DNA from: JAYPWI01 sp038135065
GTDB lineage: Bacteria > Actinomycetota > Acidimicrobiia > Acidimicrobiales > Poriferisodalaceae
NCBI GenBank assembly: GCA_038135065.1
Contig: JAYPWI010000001.1
Coordinates: 62,001 to 126,000, forward strand
Length of the DNA: 64,000 nt
Direction: 5' to 3'
Shown in pieces: positions 51,190 through 59,629 of the stretch (positions are counted from its first letter, which is position 1; every line of letters starts with the position of its first letter). The notes under the pieces are model-generated. The model saw only the letters and a program-made list of their open reading frames with translations. It was not told where the DNA came from and ran no database searches. Position numbers and translations under genes: made by a program.

Positions 51190-51507
51190 ATGGACGAGAT
51201 TCTCGATGACATCGAGCGATGGAGGGCGGCCGGACAGCGGGTCGCAGTGGCCCGGGTGGTCGACATAGAGGGCAGTGGACCCCGCGACCCCGGAGCTGCC
51301 ATGGCGGTGAATGCGGCCGGCGAGGTCGCAGGCTCCGTGTCGGGGGGATGCGTCGAGGGCGCCGTGGTGGGCGAGGCCCTTCAACTCCTTGACGGGAGTC
51401 GACCGGCCGGACTCACCACCTTTGGCTACAGCGATGATGAGGCGTTCGCAGTCGGTCTCACCTGCGGCGGCACCATCCATCTGTTCATCGAGGAACTCGA
51501 CTGGTGA
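51190..51507 (+). CDS. XdhC/CoxI family protein, N-terminal half
   Basis: This 105-residue protein equals the first domain of XdhC/CoxI maturation factors: RWRAAGQRVAVARVVDIEGS, GPRDPGAAMAV, GSVSGGCVEGAVV and LTCGGTIHLFIEEL. XdhC binds molybdenum cofactor and inserts it into xanthine dehydrogenase-type enzymes. Here the second domain is encoded by the next gene, which overlaps it by 4 bp. Confidence 0.87.
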   Translation: MDEILDDIERWRAAGQRVAVARVVDIEGSGPRDPGAAMAVNAAGEVAGSVSGGCVEGAVVGEALQLLDGSRPAGLTTFGYSDDEAFAVGLTCGGTIHLFIEELDW

Positions 51508-52283
51508 CCATCTACGAGCGCTTTCGTGATGCCCTGCGTAACGAGGAACCCGTTGCCCTGGCCACCGTGATCGACGGGCCCGATGTCGGCGCCAAGATCC
51601 TCGTCCTGGGGACCGGTGAAACCCAGGGCTCCCTGGGCCACGACGAACTCGACCGGGTCGTGGCTCGGGATGCACTCGGGATGCTGGAAGCAGGCACGAG
51701 TGAGGTTCGCCACTATGGGCGTGAGGGTGAGGCCCGGCAGCGAGACCTGAGCGTGTTCATCGAGAGCCATGCCCGCCGACCGCACATGGTGATCTTCGGG
51801 GCGGTGGATTTCACGAGAGCACTGGCAGCTCAAGCAAAGCTGCTGGGCTATCGGGTCACCGTGTGTGATGCGCGTGAGGTCTTCGCCACACGGCGCCGGT
51901 TCCCCATGGCTGACGAGGTGGTCGTTGACTGGCCGAACAGGCTCCTGGATCGGGTGGGATCCGATCTCGGCCCGCGCGATGCCGTGTGCGTCCTCACCCA
52001 TGACGCCAAGTTCGACGTGCCGGCAATCGTTGGGGCCTTGGCCACGAGGGTCGGCTACCTGGGGGCGATGGGGTCGCGTACCACCCACGAGAAGCGATCC
52101 GAACGCCTGCGCGACGAGGGGGTCACCGACGAACAACTCGATCGGGTCATGGCCCCCATCGGGCTCGACATCGGGGGTCGAACCCCTGAGGAAACCGCCG
52201 TGTCCATCGTTGCCGAGATCATCGCTCTCCGCACCGGCCGGGCTGCTCCAAGCTTGACCCACGGAGAGGGGCGGATTCACTGA
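51504..52283 (+). CDS. XdhC/CoxI family protein, C-terminal Rossmann half
   Basis: The 259-residue protein has an N-terminal remnant of the XdhC domain and a C-terminal Rossmann domain (MVIFGAVDFTRALAAQAKLL, VTVCDAREVFATRRRFP, YLGAMGSRTTHEKR and IGLDIGGRTPEETA). It should work with the preceding half as one XdhC-type chaperone. GTG 51504 overlaps the previous stop. An acyl-CoA dehydrogenase gene follows after 53 bp. Confidence 0.9.
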   Translation: MTIYERFRDALRNEEPVALATVIDGPDVGAKILVLGTGETQGSLGHDELDRVVARDALGMLEAGTSEVRHYGREGEARQRDLSVFIESHARRPHMVIFGAVDFTRALAAQAKLLGYRVTVCDAREVFATRRRFPMADEVVVDWPNRLLDRVGSDLGPRDAVCVLTHDAKFDVPAIVGALATRVGYLGAMGSRTTHEKRSERLRDEGVTDEQLDRVMAPIGLDIGGRTPEETAVSIVAEIIALRTGRAAPSLTHGEGRIH

Positions 52284-52323
52284 ATCGGCTCGTCTGACTG
52301 CTAGCACACGCGCTCCTAGACGC

Positions 52324-52329
52324 TACGGT
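52324..52329 (+). promoter_or_regulatory. -10 box of the acyl-CoA dehydrogenase promoter
   Basis: TACGGT ends 7 nt before ATG 52337 and no ribosome binding site is present, so this gene likely has its own leaderless transcript inside the cox-like cluster. Confidence 0.5.
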
Positions 52330-52336
52330 CAGGTTC

Positions 52337-53506
52337 ATGGACTTCAGCGTCAACGAGGATCACGAGGCCATTCGAGAGGGTGTGCGCCGGGTGTGCGCTC
52401 AGTTTCCCGATCTGTACTGGCGAGAGAAGGACGATCAGCACGAGTTCCCGTGGGACTTCTACCAGGCGATGGCCGAGGGTGGCTGGATCGGCATCGCCAT
52501 CCCCGAGGAGTTCGGCGGTGGTGGACAGGGCATCACCGAGGCATCCATCGTCCTCGAGGAGGTGGCGGCCAGTGGCGCAGCCATGAACGGCTGCTCGGCG
52601 ATCCACCTGTCCATCTTCGGCATGGAACCAATTCGAAAGTACGGATCCCCGGAATTGGCCAACGAGATCCTCCCCGGGGTGGCCAACGGGTCGATTCATG
52701 CTGCGTTCGGGGTGACCGAACCCGATGCTGGAACCGACACCACCTCCATCAGGACCCGAGCTCGGCGCGACGGCGACGAGTACGTGATCACGGGGGCCAA
52801 GGTGTGGACCACCAAGGCCTTGTTCTGCGACGTTTGCTTGTTGTTGGTGCGCACCACGCCCAAGGAGGAGGCAGAGAGCCCCACCGCCGGCATGACCCTG
52901 CTGCTCGTGGATCTGCAGAACAACCCCGCAGTGGATATCACGCCCATCCCCAAGGTGGGTCGCAACGCCGTGGTGTCCTGCGAAGTCCGCTACGACGGCC
53001 TGCGCGTGCCGGTGAGCCGCCGCGTCGGGGAGGAAGGCGAAGGCTTCCGTTACATCCTGGACGGTCTCAACCCCGAGCGCATCCTCATTGCAGCGGAGGC
53101 CCTCGGAATCGGCCGGGTCGCCCTGAACAAGGCGGTGGACTACGCCAAGGATCGGGTCATCTTCGGGCGTCCTATCGGACAGAACCAGGGCTTGGCCTTC
53201 CCCTTGGCTGATTCCCACGCCCGCCTCAGGGCGGCAGAGCTCATCATCCGGGAAGCCTCGTGGCGCTATGACAACGGTCTGAGCTGCGGAGAACAGGCGA
53301 ACCTTGCCAAGTATCTGGCCAGTGAGGCCGCGTTCGACTGCGCCGACCGGGCGATGCAGACCCATGGCGGGTTCGGCTACGCCAAGGAGTACGACGTGGA
53401 GCGCTACTGGCGGGAGTCTCGCCTCATGAAGATCGCTCCGGTCAGCCAGGAGATGGTGATGAACTTCGTGTCGAACAAGGTGCTGGGCCTGCCCCGGTCG
53501 TACTGA
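52337..53506 (+). CDS. Acyl-CoA dehydrogenase
   Basis: The 389-residue flavoenzyme oxidises acyl-CoA to enoyl-CoA. The FAD/substrate motifs AAFGVTEPDAGTDTTSI and DRVIFGRPIGQNQGLAFPLA and the C-terminal MQTHGGFGYAKEYDVERYWR are complete. The end reads IAPVSQEMVMNFV where the best-known family members have the catalytic YEGT Glu, so the catalytic base may lie elsewhere, as in some FadE groups. It sits between xdhC-like and cytidylyltransferase-like genes and has its own promoter box; a link to the hydroxylase substrate is possible. Confidence 0.92.
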   Translation: MDFSVNEDHEAIREGVRRVCAQFPDLYWREKDDQHEFPWDFYQAMAEGGWIGIAIPEEFGGGGQGITEASIVLEEVAASGAAMNGCSAIHLSIFGMEPIRKYGSPELANEILPGVANGSIHAAFGVTEPDAGTDTTSIRTRARRDGDEYVITGAKVWTTKALFCDVCLLLVRTTPKEEAESPTAGMTLLLVDLQNNPAVDITPIPKVGRNAVVSCEVRYDGLRVPVSRRVGEEGEGFRYILDGLNPERILIAAEALGIGRVALNKAVDYAKDRVIFGRPIGQNQGLAFPLADSHARLRAAELIIREASWRYDNGLSCGEQANLAKYLASEAAFDCADRAMQTHGGFGYAKEYDVERYWRESRLMKIAPVSQEMVMNFVSNKVLGLPRSY

Positions 53507-53516
53507 CGGCGATGCA

Positions 53517-54047
53517 GTGAGCGTCTGCGCCGTCGTGCTCGCAGCGGGGCTCGGATCGCGTTTCCGGGGTCCAGAGCACAAGCTCCTCGCCGTCCTCGAC
53601 GGTCGGCCAGTTGTGTACCACGCGGTTGCTGCGGCGCTGGAGTCTGGTCTCGACGATGTGCTGGTGACCTTCGGCGCGCGGGTGCGCCGGGTGGTCAACC
53701 CCCGATATGCACTGGGGCAGGCCACCTCGCTCGACCGGGGGATCGACGTTGCTCGGGAGTTGGGCCATCGCCGCGCGGTGGTCGGCCTCGGTGATCAACC
53801 GTTCGTGACGGCGGCTGCATGGTCAGCTGTGGGGGTCGACGAAGCACCGATCAGCGTGGCCACCTACCAGGGTCGACGGGGCAACCCGGTGGGCCTGGCC
53901 GATGCCGTGTGGCCGCTCCTGCCCACGGGGGGAGACCAGGGCGCGCGAGCCCTGCTGCGAGGTCGGCCCGAACTCGTTCACCCGGTAGCCTGCGAAGGCC
54001 AACCTGACGACATCGACACCGTGGAGGATCTGCGCCGATGGAGTTGA
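53517..54047 (+). CDS. MobA-like nucleotidyltransferase, probable molybdopterin cytidylyltransferase (MocA)
   Basis: The 176-residue protein has the MobA/MocA NTP-binding N-terminus VCAVVLAAGLGSRFRGPEHK and the metal-binding region VGLGDQPFVTAAAW, plus YQGRRGNPVGLADAVW and a late DIDTVEDL. MocA adds CMP to molybdopterin to form the MCD cofactor needed by CO dehydrogenase and related hydroxylases. That fits its place between the XdhC genes and the coxG-like gene. GTG 53517 lies 10 bp after the acyl-CoA dehydrogenase stop. Confidence 0.85.
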   Translation: MSVCAVVLAAGLGSRFRGPEHKLLAVLDGRPVVYHAVAAALESGLDDVLVTFGARVRRVVNPRYALGQATSLDRGIDVARELGHRRAVVGLGDQPFVTAAAWSAVGVDEAPISVATYQGRRGNPVGLADAVWPLLPTGGDQGARALLRGRPELVHPVACEGQPDDIDTVEDLRRWS

Positions 54048-54715
54048 AGAACGAGTTCAGGGTCAACGTCCCGATCGAGACTGCCTGGGCGACGCTGACC
54101 GACGTCGAGTACATCGCCCCCTGCATGCCGGGAGCTCAACTCACCGAGATCGACGGTGACGATTTCAAGGGGCAGGTCAAGGTCAAGGTCGGGCCCATCA
54201 CGGCCCAGTACAAGGGTCAGGCTCGGTTCGTCGAGAAGGACGAGCAGGCTCGCCGAGCGGTGCTCAACGCTAAGGGTCGCGACACCCGGGGGGCCGGTAA
54301 TGCAGAGGCCGACGTCATCGCGCAGATGACAGAAGAAGACGGCGGCACCAGGATCGAGATCACTACCGATCTCAAGGTCACGGGCAAGGTCGCGCAGTTC
54401 GGCCGTGGGGTCATGGCCGACGTGTCGGAGAAACTGATCGGTCAGTTCGTGGCCAGCCTCGAGGCCAAGCTTGCCGAGACGGCAGCTGCGGCGGCAGCCG
54501 AGCCCGAGCCTACGGCGCCTGCAGCGGAAGCTGCCGCTGACGAACAAGCTGCTCCCGCTGCCGAACCGGCATCGAGTGGCCCTCGGAAGATCGACATGCC
54601 CGAACCGGAACCCGTCGATTTGCTCGACACTGCTGGAGCCCCCGTGATCAAGCGTCTGCTGCCCGTTCTGGCCGTGCTGGTGCTCCTGTTGCTGGTGCGT
54701 CGCCGTCGCCGCTGA
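54038..54715 (+). CDS. CoxG-like SRPBCC protein with C-terminal membrane anchor
   Basis: The 225-residue protein has a START/SRPBCC domain of the CoxG type (MELKNEFRVNVPIETAWATL; CMPGAQLTEIDGDDFKGQVK), an Ala/Glu/Pro-rich linker and one C-terminal membrane helix (LLPVLAVLVLLLLV) ending in RRRRR. CoxG anchors CO dehydrogenase to the cytoplasmic membrane in Oligotropha. It overlaps the mocA-like gene by 10 bp and ends the cluster. Confidence 0.9.
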   Translation: MELKNEFRVNVPIETAWATLTDVEYIAPCMPGAQLTEIDGDDFKGQVKVKVGPITAQYKGQARFVEKDEQARRAVLNAKGRDTRGAGNAEADVIAQMTEEDGGTRIEITTDLKVTGKVAQFGRGVMADVSEKLIGQFVASLEAKLAETAAAAAAEPEPTAPAAEAAADEQAAPAAEPASSGPRKIDMPEPEPVDLLDTAGAPVIKRLLPVLAVLVLLLLVRRRRR

Positions 54716-54729
54716 TTCGGCGTGCACTG

Positions 54730-56481
54730 TCAGGAAACCGCTCGGGCGAGCTCCTGCAGTGACGTCATTCCCATTGCGGCCTTGACGAGGCCGTCCTGGC
54801 GGAGGGGCAACATTCCCTCGCTCACGGCCTGATTCTTGATAGCCAGCGTGGACTCGCTGGTGAGGATCATCGACTGCACCTCGGGGCTCAACAAGAGCAC
54901 CTCGTGAACGCCGAACCGCCCCCGGTACCCGCTGTTGCCGCACTTGTTGCATCCGACGGGTTCATGCCATCGGGGGGTATCGCCGTTGGGAAGGTGTGCG
55001 ACCAGTTCATCGGTCCAGCCCGAGGCCTGCAACGCTTCGGGGGAGGGGGTCGTCTCGTGTGCGCAGAAGGGACATAGGCGCCGGACCAGGCGCTGGGCGA
55101 CAACGCAGTTGACAGCGGCGGTGACCATGAACGACTGGACGCCCATTTCGACAAGACGCAGGGGAGTGGACGCAGCATCGTTGGTGTGGAGGGTCGAGAG
55201 CACTAGGTGACCGGTGATCGCCGCCTCGCAGGCGATGTCGGCCGTCTCCACGTCGCGAATCTCACCGACGAGGACCACGTCGGGATCGGCCCGGAGGATC
55301 GATCGCAGCGACGAGGCGAAGGTGAGGCCGGCCTTGGTGTTGATCTGCATCTGCTTGAGGCCGTCCAAGCGGTACTCGACAGGGTCCTCGACGGTCACGA
55401 TCGATCGGTCAGGCTCGTTCAGGAGGGCGAGAATCGAGTACAGGGTCGTCGATTTGCCCGAGCCTGTGGGACCGGTGACCAAGATCCCGCCGGACGGCTT
55501 GCGGAAGGCCGTTTCGAAGCGCTCCTGAGCAGCGGGCAGCATGCCGACCTGCTCGAGAGTGAGCGACGTCTCACCCTGGTCGAGAATTCGCAACACCACC
55601 GATTCGCCCCACACGGTGGGAACGGTGACGACGCGGATGTCGACGCTGCGGCCTCCGACGCTGACCGTGATTCGGCCGTCTTGAGGGACGCGGCGCTCTG
55701 CGATGTCCATTTCGGCCATGATTTTCAGGCGGCTGATGACCCCGCTCTGCACCGACTTCGGTGACTCCATCACCGCTCGAAGCACACCGTCCACCCGGAA
55801 CCGGATGCGCAAACCCGAAGGGGTGGCTTCGACGTGGATGTCCGAGCACCCCTCGGAGACGGCGCGGCGGAGGAGGAGGTCGATGAACTTGACGATCGGC
55901 CCGTCGTCGGTGACCGCGCTCAGCCCGGTGAGTTCCTCTTCGCCGGTCGCGCCCGCGCTGCTGACGGCCTCGGCCACCGCCGATGCAGCGTTCGTCGCGT
56001 CGTAGATGGTGTTGATGATCCGGTGCAGCTGTTCCGGTTCGGCGAGGGCGGGGATGATCGGCTGACCGGTCGCGGCCCGAAGATCGTCGATGGCGAACAC
56101 GTCGAACGGTTCGGCCATCGCCACCTTCAGGGCGTTGCCGACCTCCCCGACGGGGATGGCAACGATTCTGCGAGCAAGGGACTCGGGGACCTTGCGGACG
56201 AAGAGGGGGTCAGGCGGGTTGACTTCGAGATCGACGATGTCCAGATGCTGCTGGACTGCCAAGGCCCGGTAGAGGTCGCTGGTCAGGATCCATCCCCGCA
56301 TCAGAAGGATGTCGCCCAAGCGGCGGCGAGTGGTCTCCTGCTCGCCAAGGGCCTCTGTGAGCTGCTCGCGGTCGATCGCCCCGTGCTCGACGAGGATCTC
56401 GCCGAGAAAACGGCGAGGTGGCGCGTTGAGGGGGAGGCCGGATTCGGCCGGAGACTTCACGGATGTTCCAGTCGGCAGCAA
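54730..56481 (-). CDS. Type IV pilus/type II secretion ATPase (PilB/GspE family)
   Basis: The 583-residue ATPase has an N-terminal MshEN/GspE-N domain (RRFLGEILVEHGAIDREQL), the core with Walker A GILVTGPTGSGKSTTLYS near residue 333, Asp box SIVTVEDPVEYRL, Walker B VLVGEIRDVETADIA and the His box GHLVLSTLHTNDA, and a zinc site LCPFC with CNKCG. It would power pilus extension or secretion. No other pil or gsp gene is nearby. A TTG at 56481 or a GTG at 56460 could be the start. It is divergent from the DUF501 gene. Confidence 0.92.
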   Translation of the reverse strand: MLPTGTSVKSPAESGLPLNAPPRRFLGEILVEHGAIDREQLTEALGEQETTRRRLGDILLMRGWILTSDLYRALAVQQHLDIVDLEVNPPDPLFVRKVPESLARRIVAIPVGEVGNALKVAMAEPFDVFAIDDLRAATGQPIIPALAEPEQLHRIINTIYDATNAASAVAEAVSSAGATGEEELTGLSAVTDDGPIVKFIDLLLRRAVSEGCSDIHVEATPSGLRIRFRVDGVLRAVMESPKSVQSGVISRLKIMAEMDIAERRVPQDGRITVSVGGRSVDIRVVTVPTVWGESVVLRILDQGETSLTLEQVGMLPAAQERFETAFRKPSGGILVTGPTGSGKSTTLYSILALLNEPDRSIVTVEDPVEYRLDGLKQMQINTKAGLTFASSLRSILRADPDVVLVGEIRDVETADIACEAAITGHLVLSTLHTNDAASTPLRLVEMGVQSFMVTAAVNCVVAQRLVRRLCPFCAHETTPSPEALQASGWTDELVAHLPNGDTPRWHEPVGCNKCGNSGYRGRFGVHEVLLLSPEVQSMILTSESTLAIKNQAVSEGMLPLRQDGLVKAAMGMTSLQELARAVS

Positions 56482-56530
56482 TGTGGGGTGAGTTCAGGGC
56501 TTTCGCGGAGGGGCTCGCATCCGTTGGGGC

Positions 56531-56536
56531 TAACGT
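56531..56536 (+). promoter_or_regulatory. -10 box of the DUF501-ppx promoter
   Basis: TAACGT ends 10 nt before ATG 56547. It supports the internal ATG rather than the upstream frame that overlaps the pilB-like gene. Confidence 0.4.
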
Positions 56537-56546
56537 CTGGGGGGAC

Positions 56547-57062
56547 ATGCAGTTCCGCCGAGTAGAACAGGTCGAGCCGCTCGAGGAGGACGTCGCAGCG
56601 GTCGCAAACCTGCTGGGTCGCCACCCGGCCGGTGGGTTCCGCATCGCCGTGGTCGATGGTGAGGGTCGGCCGGTGGTGATCGAGAATGCGCCGTTCCTCG
56701 ACGATGGCACGCCGATGCCGACCCGGTTCTGGTTGGTAGGTCGTGAACTGTCGGTCGCCATCGCTCGACTGGAGGGGGACGGCGGAGTGCGTCGGGCCGA
56801 GCGCGTCATCGACCCCGCCCATGTCATGGATGTGCACCGACGCTATGCCGAGGCTCGTGACGCGCTGATCCCCGCCGATCACCAAGGCCCTGTGCCGTCG
56901 GGCGGAGTTGGCGGTACTCGGCGTGGGGTGAAGTGCCTGCACACCCATGTGGCCAACCACCTGGCATGCGGCGACGACCCGGTTGGGGCCTGGGCGTTGG
57001 ATCAACTGGCCGCCACGGGCGCACTAGAGGCCCGAGCCAGCCTGCCGTCGGGGTGCTCATGA
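56547..57062 (+). CDS. DUF501 family protein
   Basis: This 171-residue protein matches the actinobacterial DUF501 family: ALLGRHPAGG-like NLLGRHPAGGFRIAVVD, GTPMPTRFWLVGRELS, then RRGVKCLHTHVANHLACGDDPVG with conserved Cys and His residues that may bind metal. Its function is unknown. In most Actinobacteria it lies between ftsB and ppx; here only ppx is next to it, overlapping by ATGA. Confidence 0.87.
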   Translation: MQFRRVEQVEPLEEDVAAVANLLGRHPAGGFRIAVVDGEGRPVVIENAPFLDDGTPMPTRFWLVGRELSVAIARLEGDGGVRRAERVIDPAHVMDVHRRYAEARDALIPADHQGPVPSGGVGGTRRGVKCLHTHVANHLACGDDPVGAWALDQLAATGALEARASLPSGCS

Positions 57063-57973
57063 ACCCGCCCGTTGCCGTAGTCGACTGTGGGACCAACACC
57101 ACCCGTCTCCTGATCACCGATGGTCGGGAGGACATCCGGCGTGAACGGGTTACCGGACTGGGCCGGGGCCTGGGTGCGTCGGGCAACCTCTCCGCTGCGG
57201 CCATCGACCGCGTCCTCGACGCGTTGGGTGACTTTCGAACTGAAATCGAAGATGCCGGCGTGCGGTCCGTCCGGGTCGTTGCAACCAGCGCAGCCCGTGA
57301 CGCCGGCAATCGTGACGACTTCTTCGGTCCCGCACAGCAGCGCATCGGCGTGTCCCTCGACCTGCTAGACGGCGAGGAGGAGGCTCGCTACTCGTTCGCT
57401 GGGGCGACAGCGGGTCTGGACCCGCTCGACGGTCCCTACCTGGTGGTGGATATCGGCGGGGGATCGACCGAGTTGGCCATCGGTCGGGCCGCGATGGATG
57501 CGTGCCGGAGTATCGACGTCGGCTCGGTCAGATTCACCGAGCGATATCTCCGATCGGATCCCCCAGCGCCCGAGGAGTTGTCGGCTGCCATTTCCGTGGT
57601 TCGGTTGCATCTCGATGATGTTGCGCGTGAGGCGCCGTCGATGGCCCGTCCGTGTCGCCTCGTGGGGGTCGCCGGCACGGTGACCACGGTGGCTGCTGTC
57701 GAGATCGGGCTCGATGTGTACGACCCCGGCGCGGTCGATGGGTTCGTGCTCGAACGGGCCGCTGCCGAGGACGTCTTTCGGACCCTCGCCACCGAGTCAC
57801 TGGCCGATCGGGTCCACAATCCTGGCCTGGTGGCCGAGCGGGCCGATGTCATCGTGGGCGGGTGCTGCATCTTGGTGGCGATCATGCGCCACTGGGAACA
57901 TGACAATCTGCTGGTGCGCGAGCGAGACCTGCTCGACGGGATCGCAGCCGAGTTGTTGGGGTCGGCGCGGTAG
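57059..57973 (+). CDS. Ppx/GppA family exopolyphosphatase
   Basis: The 304-residue protein belongs to the Ppx/GppA phosphatases, which cut inorganic polyphosphate or pppGpp. The ASKHA fold motifs are VAVVDCGTNTTRLLI, VVATSAARDAGNRDDF, LLDGEEEARYSF, VVDIGGGSTELAIG and LVGVAGTVTTVAA. It is the short form common in Actinobacteria, without the C-terminal HD-like domain. It starts within the DUF501 stop. Confidence 0.92.
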   Translation: MNPPVAVVDCGTNTTRLLITDGREDIRRERVTGLGRGLGASGNLSAAAIDRVLDALGDFRTEIEDAGVRSVRVVATSAARDAGNRDDFFGPAQQRIGVSLDLLDGEEEARYSFAGATAGLDPLDGPYLVVDIGGGSTELAIGRAAMDACRSIDVGSVRFTERYLRSDPPAPEELSAAISVVRLHLDDVAREAPSMARPCRLVGVAGTVTTVAAVEIGLDVYDPGAVDGFVLERAAAEDVFRTLATESLADRVHNPGLVAERADVIVGGCCILVAIMRHWEHDNLLVRERDLLDGIAAELLGSAR

Positions 57974-57976
57974 GGT
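57971..57976 (+). promoter_or_regulatory. -10 box of the GNAT gene promoter
   Basis: TAGGGT, which includes the ppx stop codon, ends 9 nt before GTG 57986. No ribosome binding site is seen. Confidence 0.4.
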
Positions 57977-57985
57977 CGAGCGTCT

Positions 57986-58582
57986 GTGACCGAACTGCAC
58001 ACCAGCCGACTGGTTCTTCGGGGCTTGAGATCGACCGATTTCGCACAGTGGAGCGAGGTGCGGCTGCGTTGCGCGTCGTGGCTGTCGAAGTGGGAACCGG
58101 CACCCGTGCCTGGCGCCCCCGACCCAAGTCGCGATCCTGCTGCGTTCACGGCGCGATGCAATGCCCGGGATCGGGAGCGCCAGTTGGGAACCGGCTTCGC
58201 GTTCTCGTTGTGGCATGGGGCGTCGTTCTGCGGCGAGATCAACATCAACAACGTGGTGAGGGGTGCCTTTCAGAGCGGGCATGTCGGCTACTGGGTCGAT
58301 GAGCGGTGGGCCGGGCAGGGCTTCGTGCCCGAGGGTCTGGTCGCCGTATTGGGGTACGCCTTCGATCGAGCCGGGCTGCATCGTCTGCAGATCTCGATCA
58401 TTCCGCGCAATGCGTCGAGCCGCCGTGTGGTGGAGAAGCTGCAGATTCGCAGCGAGGGTGTGGCTGAGCGGTACCTGCAGATCGCTGGAGCCTGGGAGGA
58501 CCACATGCGCTTCGCCATCACCTCCGAGGAATGGGAAGCCCGCAGGGACGATCTGTGGACGGCCGTCGGCGGGCGTGCATGA
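57986..58582 (+). CDS. RimJ/RimL-type GNAT N-acetyltransferase
   Basis: The 198-residue protein has the GNAT fold of the RimJ/RimL group: LHTSRLVLRGLRSTDF at the start, GEININNVVRGAFQSGHVGYW, the acetyl-CoA loop ERWAGQGFVPEGLVAVL and the late NASSRRVVEKLQIRSEG. Such enzymes acetylate ribosomal or other protein N-termini; the target cannot be told. In mycobacteria a rimJ gene sits beside galU-moeA, while here it follows ppx. It ends 6 bp from the converging nuclease gene. Confidence 0.88.
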   Translation: MTELHTSRLVLRGLRSTDFAQWSEVRLRCASWLSKWEPAPVPGAPDPSRDPAAFTARCNARDRERQLGTGFAFSLWHGASFCGEININNVVRGAFQSGHVGYWVDERWAGQGFVPEGLVAVLGYAFDRAGLHRLQISIIPRNASSRRVVEKLQIRSEGVAERYLQIAGAWEDHMRFAITSEEWEARRDDLWTAVGGRA

Positions 58583-58588
58583 GGCTGG

Positions 58589-59536
58589 CTACCAGCCTCG
58601 CTGTTCTTCGTCCTCGGCCAGCCACCGCTGCCCCTCGGAGCACCCCTCGAGGAGGGTGCACCACCGGCACGGCGGTCCGGGCCTTCGCCGGGGTTCGTCT
58701 GCGCCGGTACGGAGCTCGATGAGGCGGAGAATGCCATCGATGGTTCGACGTAGGGCGCTGTCGAGGCTGGCCCGGTTCACCGGTTGGACGTGTATCTCCC
58801 CGGCGTCGAGGTAGAAGGTCGCAGCGGCAAGTGGCGGCACTCCTACCACCAGCGTCTCGAGGAGCGCATAGAAGCGCAGATCGTCCTGGTAGGCGGCAAC
58901 AGGGCGCCCGGTCTTCAGCTCGATGATGACACGGCCGGCAGTCGTGTCGGCCGGTGTCCCGAGCGTCAGATCGAAACGAGCCGAGAGGGTGACCATGTCG
59001 CGGTGGATGCCAACCCGCCGTCGCATCTCGGTCGTGGGGCGCCAGCCCGTCGGAAGAGGTGGGAACGTGTCGAAGAAGGTTGTCAACAGGCCACCCACCT
59101 CGCCTCGCAGCTCTGCTCGGGTTGCCGAGTCGAGACCGCAGAGGAAGTCAGCCATGGCGTCGTGGTCGTCTTCGAGATGGGCCATCGCTTCGTCGACGAG
59201 ATCCAGGGGCGGCCTGTTGCCGGGCATGTGGATCGAGAGCTCGATCGACTTGTGAAGGATCTGTCCGCGGGCCGTTGCTGGGTTGTAGGCGAACGGAACG
59301 GCCTGGTCGGCCTGGAAGGCTGCCTCACATCCGTTGACTGCGCTGAGGGATCGCTTGGCGACCCACAGAGGTTCGGTCAGCCGGTCGACTGTGTCGACCA
59401 CACCTCCCTCGAGAGCGGTGCGTAGCTCCATGCGCAGGGTGGAGGGATATGACGGCCGCTCATCAGCCGGGGGGCGGATGCGGTCCAAGGTGTCCTGCTG
59501 GGCTGGGGTCAGCGGGTTGTTCGAATCCTCGACCAC
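58589..59536 (-). CDS. PD-(D/E)XK nuclease-family protein with Fe-S cluster ligands
   Basis: The 315-residue protein is a single-domain RecB/Cas4-like nuclease. Cys70 in KRSLSAVNGC and Cys290, Cys293 and Cys299 in PPCRWCTLLEGC form the split four-Cys pattern that holds a 4Fe-4S cluster in AddB and Cas4. The catalytic set is His95, Asp189 (SARFDLTL), Glu206 and Lys208 (VIIELKTG), with a Gln-Tyr pair in YQDDLRFYALL. It lacks helicase domains. No CRISPR or recBCD genes are nearby. A role in DNA end processing is inferred. Confidence 0.85.
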   Translation of the reverse strand: MVEDSNNPLTPAQQDTLDRIRPPADERPSYPSTLRMELRTALEGGVVDTVDRLTEPLWVAKRSLSAVNGCEAAFQADQAVPFAYNPATARGQILHKSIELSIHMPGNRPPLDLVDEAMAHLEDDHDAMADFLCGLDSATRAELRGEVGGLLTTFFDTFPPLPTGWRPTTEMRRRVGIHRDMVTLSARFDLTLGTPADTTAGRVIIELKTGRPVAAYQDDLRFYALLETLVVGVPPLAAATFYLDAGEIHVQPVNRASLDSALRRTIDGILRLIELRTGADEPRRRPGPPCRWCTLLEGCSEGQRWLAEDEEQRGW

Positions 59537-59629
59537 GATCGAACGCTAGTTGGGGCTGGCAGTCGATCGTACGGTCGCGGGTCGCCGGCGGTGAGCCGGT
59601 GTCCCACCCCGACGTCATCATCGTCCCCG

